Shown: piece by piece, positions 7,361 to 15,973 of the stretch
Position numbering within the stretch: the first letter of the stretch is position 1
Layout of the letters: each line of letters opens with the position of its first letter
Assembly: GCA_021792855.1 (NCBI GenBank)
Contig: JAJYTW010000008.1
Span: 1-45,257, forward strand
Direction: 5' to 3'
DNA length: 45,257 bases
From: Actinomycetes bacterium
Lineage (GTDB): Bacteria > Actinomycetota > Actinomycetes > Streptosporangiales > Streptosporangiaceae
Made by a program: the position numbers and the translations under genes
Notes under the pieces: generated by a model
Told to the model about the DNA's origin: nothing
What the model saw: the letters and a program-made list of their open reading frames with translations, nothing else
Databases searched by the model: none

Positions 7361-8784
7361 GACGCGATGATGGCGGTCTTGACCTGCGCGAAGCCCCGCA
7401 GGCCCTCGGCCCCCTTCTCCCGGCCGTAGCCGGACTGCTTGAAGCCGCCGAACGGAAGCTCCACGCCACCGGACGCGCCGTAGGTGTTGACGAACACCTG
7501 CCCGGCCTTGATGTCGCGGATCATCCGCTGCGCGGTGCTGACGTTGGTGGTCCACACCCCGGTGACCAGCCCGTAATCGGTGCCGTTGGCAAGCTCGACG
7601 GCCTCGTCGTGGGTGGCGAAGGTGGTGACCGCGAGCACCGGGCCGAACACCTCCTCGTGGAAGATCCGCTGGTCCGGGGTGACGTTGTCGATCAGGGTCG
7701 GGGCATAGAAGTAGCCGTTGCCGTAGCCGCCGCCGGTCAGCGGCTCACCACCGGTCAGCAGGTCGCCGCCGCGGCCGGACTCGGAGACGAAGGAGACCAC
7801 CCGGTCGCGCTGCGGCCCGGAGATCAGCGGGCCGAGGTCGGGGTCGCCAAGCGCCGGGCCGACCCGCACCCCCCGGAAGTGCTCGGCGATCCGCGCGACC
7901 AGGTCGTCGTGGATGGACTCGTGCACCAGCAGGCGGGATCCGGCTGAGCAGGTCTGGCCGCCGTTCTGCAGGATCGAGTTCACGATCACCGGCACGGCAC
8001 GGTCCAGGTCGGCGTCGGCGAAGACCAGGTTCGGCGACTTGCCGCCGAGTTCCATGATGACCGGCACCAGCAGGTCGGCGGCCGCGTGGCTGATGATCTT
8101 GCCTACCTCAACCGAGCCGGTGAAGGAGATGTGGCCGATCCCCGGGTGCGCCGTGAGCGCCGCCCCGGCCGACTCCCCGTAGCCGGGGACCACGTTGAAG
8201 GCGCCGGGCGGGAAGCCCGCCTCCAGCGCAAGCTCGGCCAGCTTCAGCGCGGTCAGCGGTGCCTCCTCGGCGGGCTTGAGCACGACGCAGTTGCCCATGG
8301 CCAGGGACGGGGCGACCGAGCGGCCGAGGATCTGCATCGGGTAGTTCCACGGGATGATGTGCGCGGTCACCCCGTGCGGCTCCCACATCGTCTGGACCGA
8401 GGTGGTGTCGTTGAGCGGGAACGAGTTGCCGTAGAAGGTCTCCACCGCGCTCGCGTAGAAGTCGAAGTAGCGGACCGTGATCTCGGCGTCCCGCAGGCCC
8501 TGGCGCAGCGGCTTGCCGGTCTGCTGTGCCTCCAGGCGGCCGAGGCTGTCCAGGTCGCGCTCGATCAGCGCCGACATCCGGCGCAGCAGCCTGGCCCGGT
8601 CGGCGACCGCCGTCCGGCGCCACGACGCGGCAGCGGTCTGCGCGGCGGTCACCGCGAGGTCGATCTCGCCGGGCCCGCAGTCCGCGGTCACCGCCATCAC
8701 CTCGCCGGTGGACGGGTCCTCGACCGGCACCTCGGCCGTGGTCTCCACCGGCTTGCCATCGATCAGCGCGGGCAACTGCTTCAT
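7357..8784 (-). CDS. NAD(P)-dependent aldehyde dehydrogenase
   Basis: A 475-residue class-I-type aldehyde dehydrogenase oxidising an aldehyde to its acid in the cytoplasm. Catalytic residues are all present: N147 (IIPWNYPM), general base E245 (MELGGKSP) and nucleophile C279 (GGQTCSAGSR); the EEVFGPV and NTYGASGGVELPFGGFKQSGYGRE segments complete the family pattern. A GAGGAG ribosome site precedes the ATG. The sequence resembles betaine-aldehyde and gamma-aminobutyraldehyde dehydrogenases, but substrate cannot be assigned. It is upstream of, and coupled to, the D-threonine aldolase-like gene, and downstream of the ROK regulator gene by 78 bases, in a minus-strand run that begins with the SDR gene. 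Confidence 0.92.
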   Translation of the reverse strand: MKQLPALIDGKPVETTAEVPVEDPSTGEVMAVTADCGPGEIDLAVTAAQTAAASWRRTAVADRARLLRRMSALIERDLDSLGRLEAQQTGKPLRQGLRDAEITVRYFDFYASAVETFYGNSFPLNDTTSVQTMWEPHGVTAHIIPWNYPMQILGRSVAPSLAMGNCVVLKPAEEAPLTALKLAELALEAGFPPGAFNVVPGYGESAGAALTAHPGIGHISFTGSVEVGKIISHAAADLLVPVIMELGGKSPNLVFADADLDRAVPVIVNSILQNGGQTCSAGSRLLVHESIHDDLVARIAEHFRGVRVGPALGDPDLGPLISGPQRDRVVSFVSESGRGGDLLTGGEPLTGGGYGNGYFYAPTLIDNVTPDQRIFHEEVFGPVLAVTTFATHDEAVELANGTDYGLVTGVWTTNVSTAQRMIRDIKAGQVFVNTYGASGGVELPFGGFKQSGYGREKGAEGLRGFAQVKTAIIAS

Positions 8785-8826
8785 CGGGGGTCAACTCCTC
8801 ATTCTCGGGATTCGGATCCGTCTGCG

Positions 8827-8843
8827 GGCGGTGGCCGACCGCC
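8827..8843 (-). terminator. Intercistronic hairpin between ROK and aldehyde dehydrogenase genes
   Basis: GGCGGT pairs with ACCGCC around a 5-base loop in the 78-base gap. It has no U-tract, so it may be an attenuator, a processing site or a weak terminator. The stem is short and chance occurrence in such GC-rich DNA is possible. Confidence 0.3.
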
Positions 8844-8862
8844 GCCAGCCCGCGTCGTGCTG

Positions 8863-10035
8863 CTAGGCGCGGGCAAGCTGCCGGTGCAGCCAGCCCTCCA
8901 CGAATGTTCCGGCCGTCAGCACGGCCCCGGTCACCACGGCCTGCTCGCCGAGGACGCTCCGCGCCACCTTCAGGTCCGCGTCCAGCGGCAGGCCGCTCGC
9001 CATGGCCGGTTCCAGCAGGTCGTAGGCGCGGGCCATGCCGCCGCCGATCACGACGGCTTCGGGGTCGCAGAGCTGGAACAGCCTGGTCACCACGTCGCCG
9101 ATCTGCTCGCCGGCCCAGCCGAAGACTTCTCGCGCCCGCTCATCACCCCGTCGGGCGACGCTGGCCAGTCCGGCGCCGTCGGTCACCTCCCGGGACCCGC
9201 CGGCCTCCCGGTACTGGGCCACCAGGCCGCTGGTCACCAGGAATTCCCCGAGGGTGCCCGGCTGGCCGGCCAGGCTCAGCACGGGCCAGCCGGCGATCCG
9301 GCCGAACCGGTGCCTGCTGCCGGGCACCGGCACGCCATCGATCGTGAGGCCGACGCCGATGCCCCGGCCGATCTCCAGCACGAGCACCGACGCGGCGCCC
9401 GGGACCGTGCCCTGGTCGCTGCTCTCGGCGATCGGCGACAGATGGTCGTCCTGCGCGACCAGAACGTCGCATCCGAGCCGGTCGGCGAGCAGGTCACGGA
9501 GCGGCAGGCCGTTCCACTGCTTATGCAGCGGAGGATCGCGCAGGATGCCGCCGCCGTCGACGGCCGACGCGATGCCCGCGCCGGCGCCGGCCAGTTCCCT
9601 GACCGGCCCCGGCGTGCTGGCGAGCAGTTCGGTGACCTTCCCGGCCAGCGCCCCGGCGAGATCGGTCCCGATGCTCTCGGTGGTCATCGCCTGGGAGGCG
9701 ATGACCCGGCCGGACAGCGCGGTCACCGCGATCCTGGTGGTCTCGTTGCCGACATCCATGCCGACCAGGACCGCCGCGTCGTCGCGGAACCGGTACACCA
9801 CGGGTGGCCGCCCGAGCCTGGTGCCGTCGGCCGGTACGCTCTCCTCGCCGACCAGGTCCAGGCCGGCCAGATCCGAGACCAGCCGGTGGGCGGTGGGCAG
9901 CGACACGCCTACCCGCCTGGCCACCTCGGAACGGGACAGCGCGCCCGCCTCGCGCAGTTCGTGCACGATCCGCACGAGGTTGGCCAGCCGCACGTCGGCG
10001 GGCACGTAGGTGGTCCTGGGCACCGGGTTCGTCAT
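8863..10035 (-). CDS. ROK-family transcriptional regulator
   Basis: About 390 residues. An N-terminal winged helix (VRLANLVRIVHELREAGALSRSEVARRVGVSLPTAHRLVSDL, near residues 17-57) is followed by a ROK sugar-kinase-like domain with the phosphate motif VLVGMDVGNETTRIAV and a C-terminal VVIGGGMA glycine motif. The usual ROK zinc motif CxCGxxGCxE is absent; at that position is LAGQPGTLGEF without cysteines. The kinase-type N-D pair is replaced by QDDHLSP, so catalysis is unlikely and the domain is probably a sensor. The ATG at 10035 (MTNPVPRT) lies 10 bases after the SDR stop; the earlier ATG at 10071 would overlap that gene. It most likely represses this catabolic operon in response to a small molecule, not necessarily a sugar. 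Confidence 0.85.
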   Translation of the reverse strand: MTNPVPRTTYVPADVRLANLVRIVHELREAGALSRSEVARRVGVSLPTAHRLVSDLAGLDLVGEESVPADGTRLGRPPVVYRFRDDAAVLVGMDVGNETTRIAVTALSGRVIASQAMTTESIGTDLAGALAGKVTELLASTPGPVRELAGAGAGIASAVDGGGILRDPPLHKQWNGLPLRDLLADRLGCDVLVAQDDHLSPIAESSDQGTVPGAASVLVLEIGRGIGVGLTIDGVPVPGSRHRFGRIAGWPVLSLAGQPGTLGEFLVTSGLVAQYREAGGSREVTDGAGLASVARRGDERAREVFGWAGEQIGDVVTRLFQLCDPEAVVIGGGMARAYDLLEPAMASGLPLDADLKVARSVLGEQAVVTGAVLTAGTFVEGWLHRQLARA

Positions 10036-10045
10036 GGCGCGCCGG

Positions 10046-10807
10046 TCACCGCGCCGTGAATCCGCCATCAAGCACCAGGCAGCTGCCCACCGCGAACGAA
10101 CTTGCGTCGCTGGCGAGGAACAGCGCGCCCTGGGCGATCTCGGCCGGGTCGGCGACCCGCAGGATCGGCGCCCATGCGGCCTGCTCCGCGGCGGTCTTCG
10201 CCGGGTCGATGCTGTTGTCCACCTCAGCCTGGAGCAGCGGCGTCCTGGTGATGCCGGGGCACAGCGCGTTGACCCTGATGTTGTGCTTGATCAGGTCGAT
10301 CGCGATGGACTTGGTGAACATGATGACCGCGCCCTTGCTCGCGTTGTAGGCGGGCGATTCGGGCACCGCGACGATGCCCATCTCCGAGCCGAGCGTCACG
10401 ATGGTGCCGCCACCACCCTCGATCATTTCCGGGACGGCGCTCTTGACCAGCGTGAACATGCCCTTCACATTGGTGCCGAGCACGGCATCCCACTCGTCCT
10501 CGGACAACTGCTGGATCGGCATCACGCTGGTGATCCCGGCGTTGCAGACGAGCGTGTCGATGCCGCCGAACTGGCTGACGGTCTCGGCGACCATCCGGCT
10601 CGCGTCAGCCATCGAGCGGACGTCGCCGGCCACCCCGGCCACGGTGCCGTATTCGGACAGCTCGGCGACGGCCTTCGCCAGCCCCTCGTCGTTGATGTCC
10701 GAGATCAGCACGCTCGCGCCCTCGGTCAGGAAGAGCTGCGCGATCGCCTTGCCGATCCCGGACGCGCCCCCGCTCACCAGCGCCTTCCGGCCGGTCAGCT
10801 TGCCCAT
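10046..10807 (-). CDS. SDR-family oxidoreductase
   Basis: A classical short-chain dehydrogenase of 253 residues. The cofactor motif is SGGASGIG (12-19), with N113, and the catalytic S141, Y154 and K158 (YNASK); the C-terminus ends GSCLVLDGGFTAR as in many SDRs. D37 after the second beta strand (LISDIND) suggests preference for NAD(H). The ATG at 10807 has an AAAGGTG ribosome site; a longer frame to 10861 lacks one and runs through a leader palindrome. It is the first gene of the SDR-ROK-aldehyde dehydrogenase-aldolase run, so it probably oxidises a hydroxyl group in the same pathway. Substrate unknown. Confidence 0.92.
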   Translation of the reverse strand: MGKLTGRKALVSGGASGIGKAIAQLFLTEGASVLISDINDEGLAKAVAELSEYGTVAGVAGDVRSMADASRMVAETVSQFGGIDTLVCNAGITSVMPIQQLSEDEWDAVLGTNVKGMFTLVKSAVPEMIEGGGGTIVTLGSEMGIVAVPESPAYNASKGAVIMFTKSIAIDLIKHNIRVNALCPGITRTPLLQAEVDNSIDPAKTAAEQAAWAPILRVADPAEIAQGALFLASDASSFAVGSCLVLDGGFTAR

Positions 10808-10842
10808 GACGCACCTTTCCGCCCGCTCGGGGGCATCTTCTC

Positions 10843-10892
10843 GTGCCCGCGCCGGGCACATCTGTTACAGCCAGGTAGTTTCTTCTCAGAAG
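10843..10892 (-). promoter_or_regulatory. SDR operon leader with two palindromes
   Basis: The 130-base leader upstream of the SDR start holds GTGCCCG-CGC-CGGGCAC (10843-10859), a perfect 7-bp inverted repeat, and CTTCTCAGAAG (10882-10892), an 11-base palindrome in an AT-richer stretch. The second is a candidate operator for the ROK regulator. I could not place -35 and -10 boxes with confidence. Confidence 0.35.
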
Positions 10893-10937
10893 GATAACAA
10901 GTACGCCAGCGAGCATCGGCCAGGCGGCCCGCTGGCA

Positions 10938-10976
10938 CCCGGTCGGCCCCGGGACTGTGCACCGGGGCCGACCGGG
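10938..10976 (-). terminator. Strong GC hairpin terminator after the APC permease
   Basis: CCCGGTCGGCCCCGG (10938-10952) is the perfect reverse complement of 10962-10976, giving a 15-bp stem with a 9-base loop, 7 bases beyond the permease stop. There is no U-tract, as usual for high-GC actinobacterial terminators. Confidence 0.75.
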
Positions 10977-10983
10977 ATGTTCG

Positions 10984-12504
10984 CTAGCCCTGGGCCGCCT
11001 CCATGCCGTCCGGGCTCATCGCGCTGCCGGGCAGTGCCGGGCCGGACTCAGCGTCCTCGCCGGCGGCGCCGTCACCCTGGATGAACAGCACCTCGCCAAG
11101 CTTGGCCAGCATCGGCGAGCGGCGCCGGCGCAGCACCACGGCCGCGATCACCGATCCGACCATGAAGACCGCCAGCAGCCACGGGAAGATGTTCGTCGGG
11201 GCCGTGGTCGGATAGGGGTGAATGCTCAGCCAGATCGCGATCAGGAAGATCAGGCTGGACAGCGCCGGGAAGATCGCGTGCACCAGGACCGAGAACTCGC
11301 TGCGGTAACGCCGGTAGATGAAGAACGGAAGGGCCACGTTCGCGCCGATGTACACCGGCAGGATCGCCAGCGACGAGAGGTAGCCGATGTCGCCGAAGGC
11401 GGGCAGCGGACCCCAGGCGACCCCCGCGACCAGGCCGATCACCAGCGTGAAGATTGAGTAGGCGATGATCGAGATGTGCGGCGTCTTGTGCTTGTGGTGG
11501 GTCCGCCCGAGCGGCCTGGGCAGCACGCCATCGCGGCCAAGCGCGTAGATCACCCGGAAGTTGGCGGTGTGGATCGCCAGCAGCACGGCGATGATGGCCG
11601 AGACCGCCGCCAGGTCCACCAGGTTGCCATACCAGCCGCCGATGTAGCGGACCGCCAGGTCGTGCAACGGCGCGGTCGCACTGGCGATCTGCCCGACGTG
11701 CGCTGACCCGTAGCCGACGATGATCGAGTACATCGCGAAGCTGAACCACAGGCCGGTCAGCACGACCGAGCCGATCAGCGCGATCGGCAGGTTCCGGCGC
11801 GGGTTCTTGACCTCCTCGGCGACCGTGGTGGACGACTCGAAACCGAAGAACGCGAGCACGATGAAGACGAACGCCTCGCCGAGGCCGCCGAAGCCGGAGG
11901 CCGAGTGCGTCGGCAGGAACGATGAGGGCACCTGACCCGCCGCTCCGCCCTTGAAGATGATCAGCAGCAGCAAGATCCCGGTGACGCTCACCTCAGCGAT
12001 CACAAAGGCCAGGTCAAAACGCATCGAGGTGTGAACGGAGTACCAGGCGAGGGCACCGATCGCCACCACGATGAAGATCATCAGCACCCACCAGGCAATG
12101 TGGATGCCGAAGTCCGCCGCCAGCGTCTGGCTGACGAAACCGCCGAAGAGGTTGGTGTTCAGCGGGCTCTGCAGCGTGTAGGACAGCAGCAGCACCATTC
12201 CGGCCACGAACGCCGTCGAGGTCCCGAACGACTGGCAGATGAACTTGTAGAAGGTGCCAGCCGAGGTGACCCGCTTAGTGAACTGCGCCAGCGTCGACGC
12301 CATCAGCGCGATGCCGAGCGTGCCGACCAGGAAGATGAACGGCGATGCCAGCCCGGCCTTTCCGGCGATCAGCGACGAGATGAAGATGACGCCGATGGTC
12401 GGAGAGATGAACGCCAGCGACATCGCCAGCGCGCTGGGCAGGCCGAGCACGTTCCGCTTCAACTGGTTGTCACTTGCTGGCGGGCTGCCTGCGTGTGTGG
12501 TCAT
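10984..12504 (-). CDS. APC-superfamily amino acid permease
   Basis: A 506-residue inner-membrane transporter with about 12 hydrophobic segments. The N-terminal helices (GLPSALAMSLAFISPTIGVIFISSLIAGKAG) fit the APC unwound first helix, and the segment AFFGFESSTTVAEEVKNPRRNLPIAL is the family signature loop; ALGRDGVLP(R/K) follows. Substrate is likely an amino acid or amine. ATG at 12504 has GGAGG four bases upstream and a clear promoter at 12530-12558. It is transcribed in the same direction as the SDR operon but is separated from it by a strong terminator, so it is a separate unit serving perhaps the same pathway. Confidence 0.9.
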   Translation of the reverse strand: MTTHAGSPPASDNQLKRNVLGLPSALAMSLAFISPTIGVIFISSLIAGKAGLASPFIFLVGTLGIALMASTLAQFTKRVTSAGTFYKFICQSFGTSTAFVAGMVLLLSYTLQSPLNTNLFGGFVSQTLAADFGIHIAWWVLMIFIVVAIGALAWYSVHTSMRFDLAFVIAEVSVTGILLLLIIFKGGAAGQVPSSFLPTHSASGFGGLGEAFVFIVLAFFGFESSTTVAEEVKNPRRNLPIALIGSVVLTGLWFSFAMYSIIVGYGSAHVGQIASATAPLHDLAVRYIGGWYGNLVDLAAVSAIIAVLLAIHTANFRVIYALGRDGVLPRPLGRTHHKHKTPHISIIAYSIFTLVIGLVAGVAWGPLPAFGDIGYLSSLAILPVYIGANVALPFFIYRRYRSEFSVLVHAIFPALSSLIFLIAIWLSIHPYPTTAPTNIFPWLLAVFMVGSVIAAVVLRRRRSPMLAKLGEVLFIQGDGAAGEDAESGPALPGSAMSPDGMEAAQG

Positions 12505-12529
12505 GGCACCTCCAAGAACTTTTTTACGA

Positions 12530-12558
12530 ACCATAAACAAAGAAGTTTTGGGAGTCAA
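12530..12558 (-). promoter_or_regulatory. Sigma70-type promoter of the APC permease gene
   Basis: On the minus strand TTGACT (12558-12553), a 17-base spacer, and TATGGT (12535-12530) make a near-consensus promoter about 20 bases before the ribosome site of the permease. The -35 overlaps one copy of a GGGAGTCA repeat (12550-12557, plus strand), suggesting repression at this point. Confidence 0.7.
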
Positions 12559-12630
12559 TGACCTAGCCTGTGCCATCTGCGGGAGTCATGCCGAAGAGTG
12601 CGGAAGAGTCTTGAGCCGTGCGGAAGAGTC
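12550..12630. repeat. Phased direct repeats between permease and LuxR-family gene
   Basis: Two repeat families in the divergent gap. GGGAGTCA occurs at 12550-12557 and 12581-12588, 31 bp apart. TGCGGAAGAGT occurs at 12599-12609 and 12619-12629, exactly 20 bp apart, with a one-mismatch copy (TGCCGAAGAGT) at 12589-12599, 10 bp before the first. Spacings of 10, 20 and 31 bp put all copies on the same helix face, as in operator arrays. They sit upstream of the LuxR-family start and over the permease -35. Confidence 0.55.
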
Positions 12631-12677
12631 CCGTCCTCGACGCTGCGCGGGCGGCCTTTATCGCTACTGTCTATGTC

Positions 12678-15600
12678 ATGAGCGCCAGTGTCGTCAGCCC
12701 GGTGCTTGTCGGTCGGCAGCGGGAACTCGCGGCGCTCAGCGCGCTGATCGGGCGGGCCGCCGAGAGCGGTCCGGCGTTCGCGATTGTCGGAGGCGAGGCG
12801 GGAGTCGGCAAGACCAGGCTGGTCGGCGAGCTCACCGCGCGGGCCGCGGCCGACGGCTACCTGGTGCTGCTCGGCCAGTGCGTGGAGCTTGGCGCCGAGG
12901 GCCTGCCGCTCGCCCCGCTCGTCGATGCGCTGCGGACGCTCGCCAGGACCACGCCACCCGCCGATCTCGCGGATATTCTGGGACCGGCCGGCAGCGGCCT
13001 CGCTGCCCTGGTGCCGGAACTCGCCGCCAGCCCGACGGTCGGGCCGCGCGGCGCCGACCTGCAACCCGCGCAGTTGCTCGAGCTGGTACTCGGCCTGCTG
13101 ACCAGGCTGAGCGCCATCCGGCCGGTGGCGTTCGTGATCGAGGACCTGCACTGGGCGGACCGGGCGACGCTGGACCTGGTGGCCCTGCTAGTCCGCTCGC
13201 TGCGGGACTGCCGGGTGCTCCTGATCGCCACCTACCGGTCCGATGAGCTGCACCGCCGGCACCCGCTCCGAACCCTGCTCACCAGCTGGGACCGGGTCCG
13301 GTCGGTGGACCGGATCGATCTCGCCAGGTTCACCAGGACGGAGGTCGAGGCACAGCTAGCGGCCATCCTGGGCGACGAGTTTCAGGCCGGCGTGGCGGAC
13401 GTGGTGTTCGATCGGTCCGGCGGCAACGCCTACCTGGTCGAGGAACTCGCCGAGGTGATCCGCAGAGACGGCGATCCGGCGGATCTCCCGCCCTCGCTGC
13501 GAGACCTGCTGGTGAGCCGGGTGGACGCGGTCAGCCCGGCAGCGCAGCTTGTGCTGCGCACCGCTGCGGTGGCCGGCCGCACGGTGCCCGACCGACTGCT
13601 GGCGCAGGTGACCGACGCCGAGGAGGCCGACCTGTACGCGGCGCTGCGGGAACTGGTGGAGAACCATCTGCTCGTGGTGGACCCGGGTGGCTACGGCTAC
13701 GCGTTCCGGCACGCGCTCACCAGAGACGCCGTGTATGAGGACATGCTGCCCGGCGAGCGGGTGCGCCTGCATGCCGCTTACGGCGCTGCCCTGACCAGCG
13801 GCAGCGGCCTGATCGACGCGACCGCGCTGCCCGCCGCTCTCGCCCATCACTGGTTTGCCGCCCTCGATTTGCCCAGGGCGCTGACGTCCGCGATCAACGC
13901 CGCCAGCCACGCGATGACCTCCTACGCCCCGGCGGAGGCGATGGCGCACCTGGAGCGGGCCCTGGAGATCTGGCCCCAGGTGCCGGACGCGCCGCAGCAG
14001 ACCGGACTGGACCGGGTGGAGGTCACCAGGCTGGCGGCCGAGGCGGCCTGCCGCTGCGGCGCGATGGACCGCTCCCGGGTGCTGCTCGCCAATGCCCTCG
14101 CCGACGTGCCGCCGGATGCGGACCCGGTCCGGCGGGTCCTGCTGCTGGAGCGCTACGCGGAGGCGCAGCGGGACTGCGGGCGGGCCGACGAGGCGGCCGC
14201 GTCGCTGGAGCAGGCACTGGCGCTGCTGCCCGCCGATCAGACCGTCCGGGCGCACGCCGTGGTGCAGGCCGCGCTGGCGACACTGGCGACGCGGGACTCG
14301 GACATGGCGGCCGCCGCCGTAGCGGCCGGCCGGGCAGCCACGGCCGCCCGGGTTGCCGGTGCGCGAGACGTAGAGGCCGACGCCACCATCACGCTCGGCT
14401 CGGCCAGGTCCTACCTCGGCCCGGCGGAGGCCGGCCTTGAGCCGCTCCGGTCCGGCCTGCGGCTGGCACTCGACCTGGACATCCCGGTCACGGCCCTGCG
14501 CGGCTACATCAACCTGTCGGACGTGCTCGAGATGCTCGGCAGGCACGAGGAAGCGGCCCGCGTCGCCGCCGAGGGCCGGGTGCTGGCGGCCAAGTCGGGC
14601 CTGGCCCGCACCCTCGGCTGCTATCTGGCGGGCAACCAGGCCGAGCCACTGCTCCGGCTGGGCCGGTGGGCCGAGGCCGAGCAACTGACCGCCGATGCGC
14701 TGGCCACGGCGCCCGAGGGAGTGTTCGGCGCCACCCTGCTGCAACTGCGGGCCGAGACCGCCGCGATGCGCGGCCGCTACGACGAGGCGGCGGCCGAACT
14801 GGATAGCGCCCAGCAAGCGCTGGGAGACACCGCCGGCGCCCAGTTCGTGCAGCCCATGCGTTACGTCGAGGCCATGATCGCGCTCGGCCGGGGCGAGTTG
14901 GCTGCCGGCCGCACCGCGGTGGCGGCCGGCCTGGCCGGGCAGGCGACGGTCCTTGGCGGCCGGTACACCTGGCCGCTGCTGTGGCTGGGACTGCGGATCG
15001 AGGCCGACCAGGCGGTGGCCTCCCGCGACCGGCGGCAGAAGATCCCGGCCCGGTCCGGGCAGCGGCGCTCCGAGATCAACAAGATCGCGGTCGACCTGGA
15101 CACCCCGGTGCCGTCCGCGCTCGGGTACCGGGCGCTGCTGCTGGCCGAGGAGGCGCGGGCCGCCGGCGCGGGCGAGCCGGAAGCCTGGTCGGCCGCCGTC
15201 ACCGCCTGGCAGGACGCCGGCGAGCCCTACCCACTGGCGTACGCGCTGCTGCGGCTGGCCGAGGCCCGCAGCACCATGGGCGACCGGCAGTCGGCTGCCG
15301 AGGTGGTCGCGCGCGCTCAGGAGATCGCGGAGCGGATCGGCGCCGAGCCGATGATGGCCGAGGCAGCCGCCCTGCGCCGCCGGGCACGCCTTGCCCATCC
15401 CGCCAGACCCCTGGCCGACGGTGCCCCCGAATCTGACGGGGAGCAGGCGCCGGCGGACGAACTCGCCCGGTTCGGGCTCACCGAGCGCGAGCGCGAGGTC
15501 CTCGCGCTGCTGTCGGCTGGGCGGTCCAATCCCGAGATCGCCCAGGCGCTCTTTATCAGCGCCAAGACCGCCAGCGTGCACGTCTCCAACATTCTGGCCA

Positions 15601-15713
15601 AGCTGGGCGTCGCCAGCCGGGTCGAGGCCGCGGCCGTGGCGCACCGTCTCGCACCGGACGCCAGTCCGCTGCCGGACTCGGTCGCCCGCGCGATCGTTCC
15701 GCCCGCCGGCTAA
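12678..15713 (+). CDS. LAL-type LuxR-family regulator with AAA ATPase domain
   Basis: About 1011 residues. An N-terminal AAA domain carries Walker A GGEAGVGKT (38-46) and a Walker B VAFVIEDLHWAD (about 151-162). A long middle part rich in Ala/Leu helices with TPR-like character follows. The C-terminus is a LuxR helix-turn-helix (FGLTEREREVLALLSAGRSNPEIAQALFISAKTASVHVSNILAKLGV, about 932-980). Such LAL regulators act as ATP-dependent transcription activators, often of catabolic or secondary-metabolite genes. I chose ATG at 12678 because the conserved domain begins right after it (VLVGRQREL); GTG at 12618 lies in the repeat array. A possible -10, TACTGT at 12665-12670, would make the transcript nearly leaderless. 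It is divergent from the permease and may control it. Confidence 0.9.
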   Translation: MSASVVSPVLVGRQRELAALSALIGRAAESGPAFAIVGGEAGVGKTRLVGELTARAAADGYLVLLGQCVELGAEGLPLAPLVDALRTLARTTPPADLADILGPAGSGLAALVPELAASPTVGPRGADLQPAQLLELVLGLLTRLSAIRPVAFVIEDLHWADRATLDLVALLVRSLRDCRVLLIATYRSDELHRRHPLRTLLTSWDRVRSVDRIDLARFTRTEVEAQLAAILGDEFQAGVADVVFDRSGGNAYLVEELAEVIRRDGDPADLPPSLRDLLVSRVDAVSPAAQLVLRTAAVAGRTVPDRLLAQVTDAEEADLYAALRELVENHLLVVDPGGYGYAFRHALTRDAVYEDMLPGERVRLHAAYGAALTSGSGLIDATALPAALAHHWFAALDLPRALTSAINAASHAMTSYAPAEAMAHLERALEIWPQVPDAPQQTGLDRVEVTRLAAEAACRCGAMDRSRVLLANALADVPPDADPVRRVLLLERYAEAQRDCGRADEAAASLEQALALLPADQTVRAHAVVQAALATLATRDSDMAAAAVAAGRAATAARVAGARDVEADATITLGSARSYLGPAEAGLEPLRSGLRLALDLDIPVTALRGYINLSDVLEMLGRHEEAARVAAEGRVLAAKSGLARTLGCYLAGNQAEPLLRLGRWAEAEQLTADALATAPEGVFGATLLQLRAETAAMRGRYDEAAAELDSAQQALGDTAGAQFVQPMRYVEAMIALGRGELAAGRTAVAAGLAGQATVLGGRYTWPLLWLGLRIEADQAVASRDRRQKIPARSGQRRSEINKIAVDLDTPVPSALGYRALLLAEEARAAGAGEPEAWSAAVTAWQDAGEPYPLAYALLRLAEARSTMGDRQSAAEVVARAQEIAERIGAEPMMAEAAALRRRARLAHPARPLADGAPESDGEQAPADELARFGLTEREREVLALLSAGRSNPEIAQALFISAKTASVHVSNILAKLGVASRVEAAAVAHRLAPDASPLPDSVARAIVPPAG

Positions 15714-15721
15714 GGCAGCCA

Positions 15722-15740
15722 GGACGCCCGCGGGGCGTCC
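15722..15740 (+). terminator. Hairpin terminator after the LuxR-family gene
   Basis: GGACGCCC and GGGCGTCC form a perfect 8-bp stem with a 3-base loop, 8 bases after the stop codon. No U-tract. Confidence 0.55.
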
Positions 15741-15869
15741 CCGCGATGGCCACGCCGGCCGCCGGATCGCCTGCGGCTAAGGGCCAGTCGGACGGATCTG
15801 AGGGCCGGCCGGAACTCAGCTAGGGCAGCCGGACGATGTGCCGGGCCGCTCCTTAGCGCGACTGTAGAG

Positions 15870-15943
15870 ATGGCCGCCCGGCACGGCGGCCATGAACCCC
15901 CGAGAAGCATCCCGCGGCGCGAACCGGCGCCACCGGGCGCCGG
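15870..15943 (+). other. Two perfect hairpins in the leader of the collagen-like gene
   Basis: The 233-base gap before the collagen-like gene contains ATGGCCGC/GCGGCCAT (15870-15893, 8-bp stem, 8-base loop) and CCGGCGCC/GGCGCCGG (15924-15943, 8-bp stem, 4-base loop). The second ends 15 bases before the ribosome site. They could stabilise the mRNA of a secreted protein or tune its translation. No clear promoter was found here. Confidence 0.4.
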
Positions 15944-15973
15944 CCCACGGCCGGCCAGGAAGGAGAGACAGTC

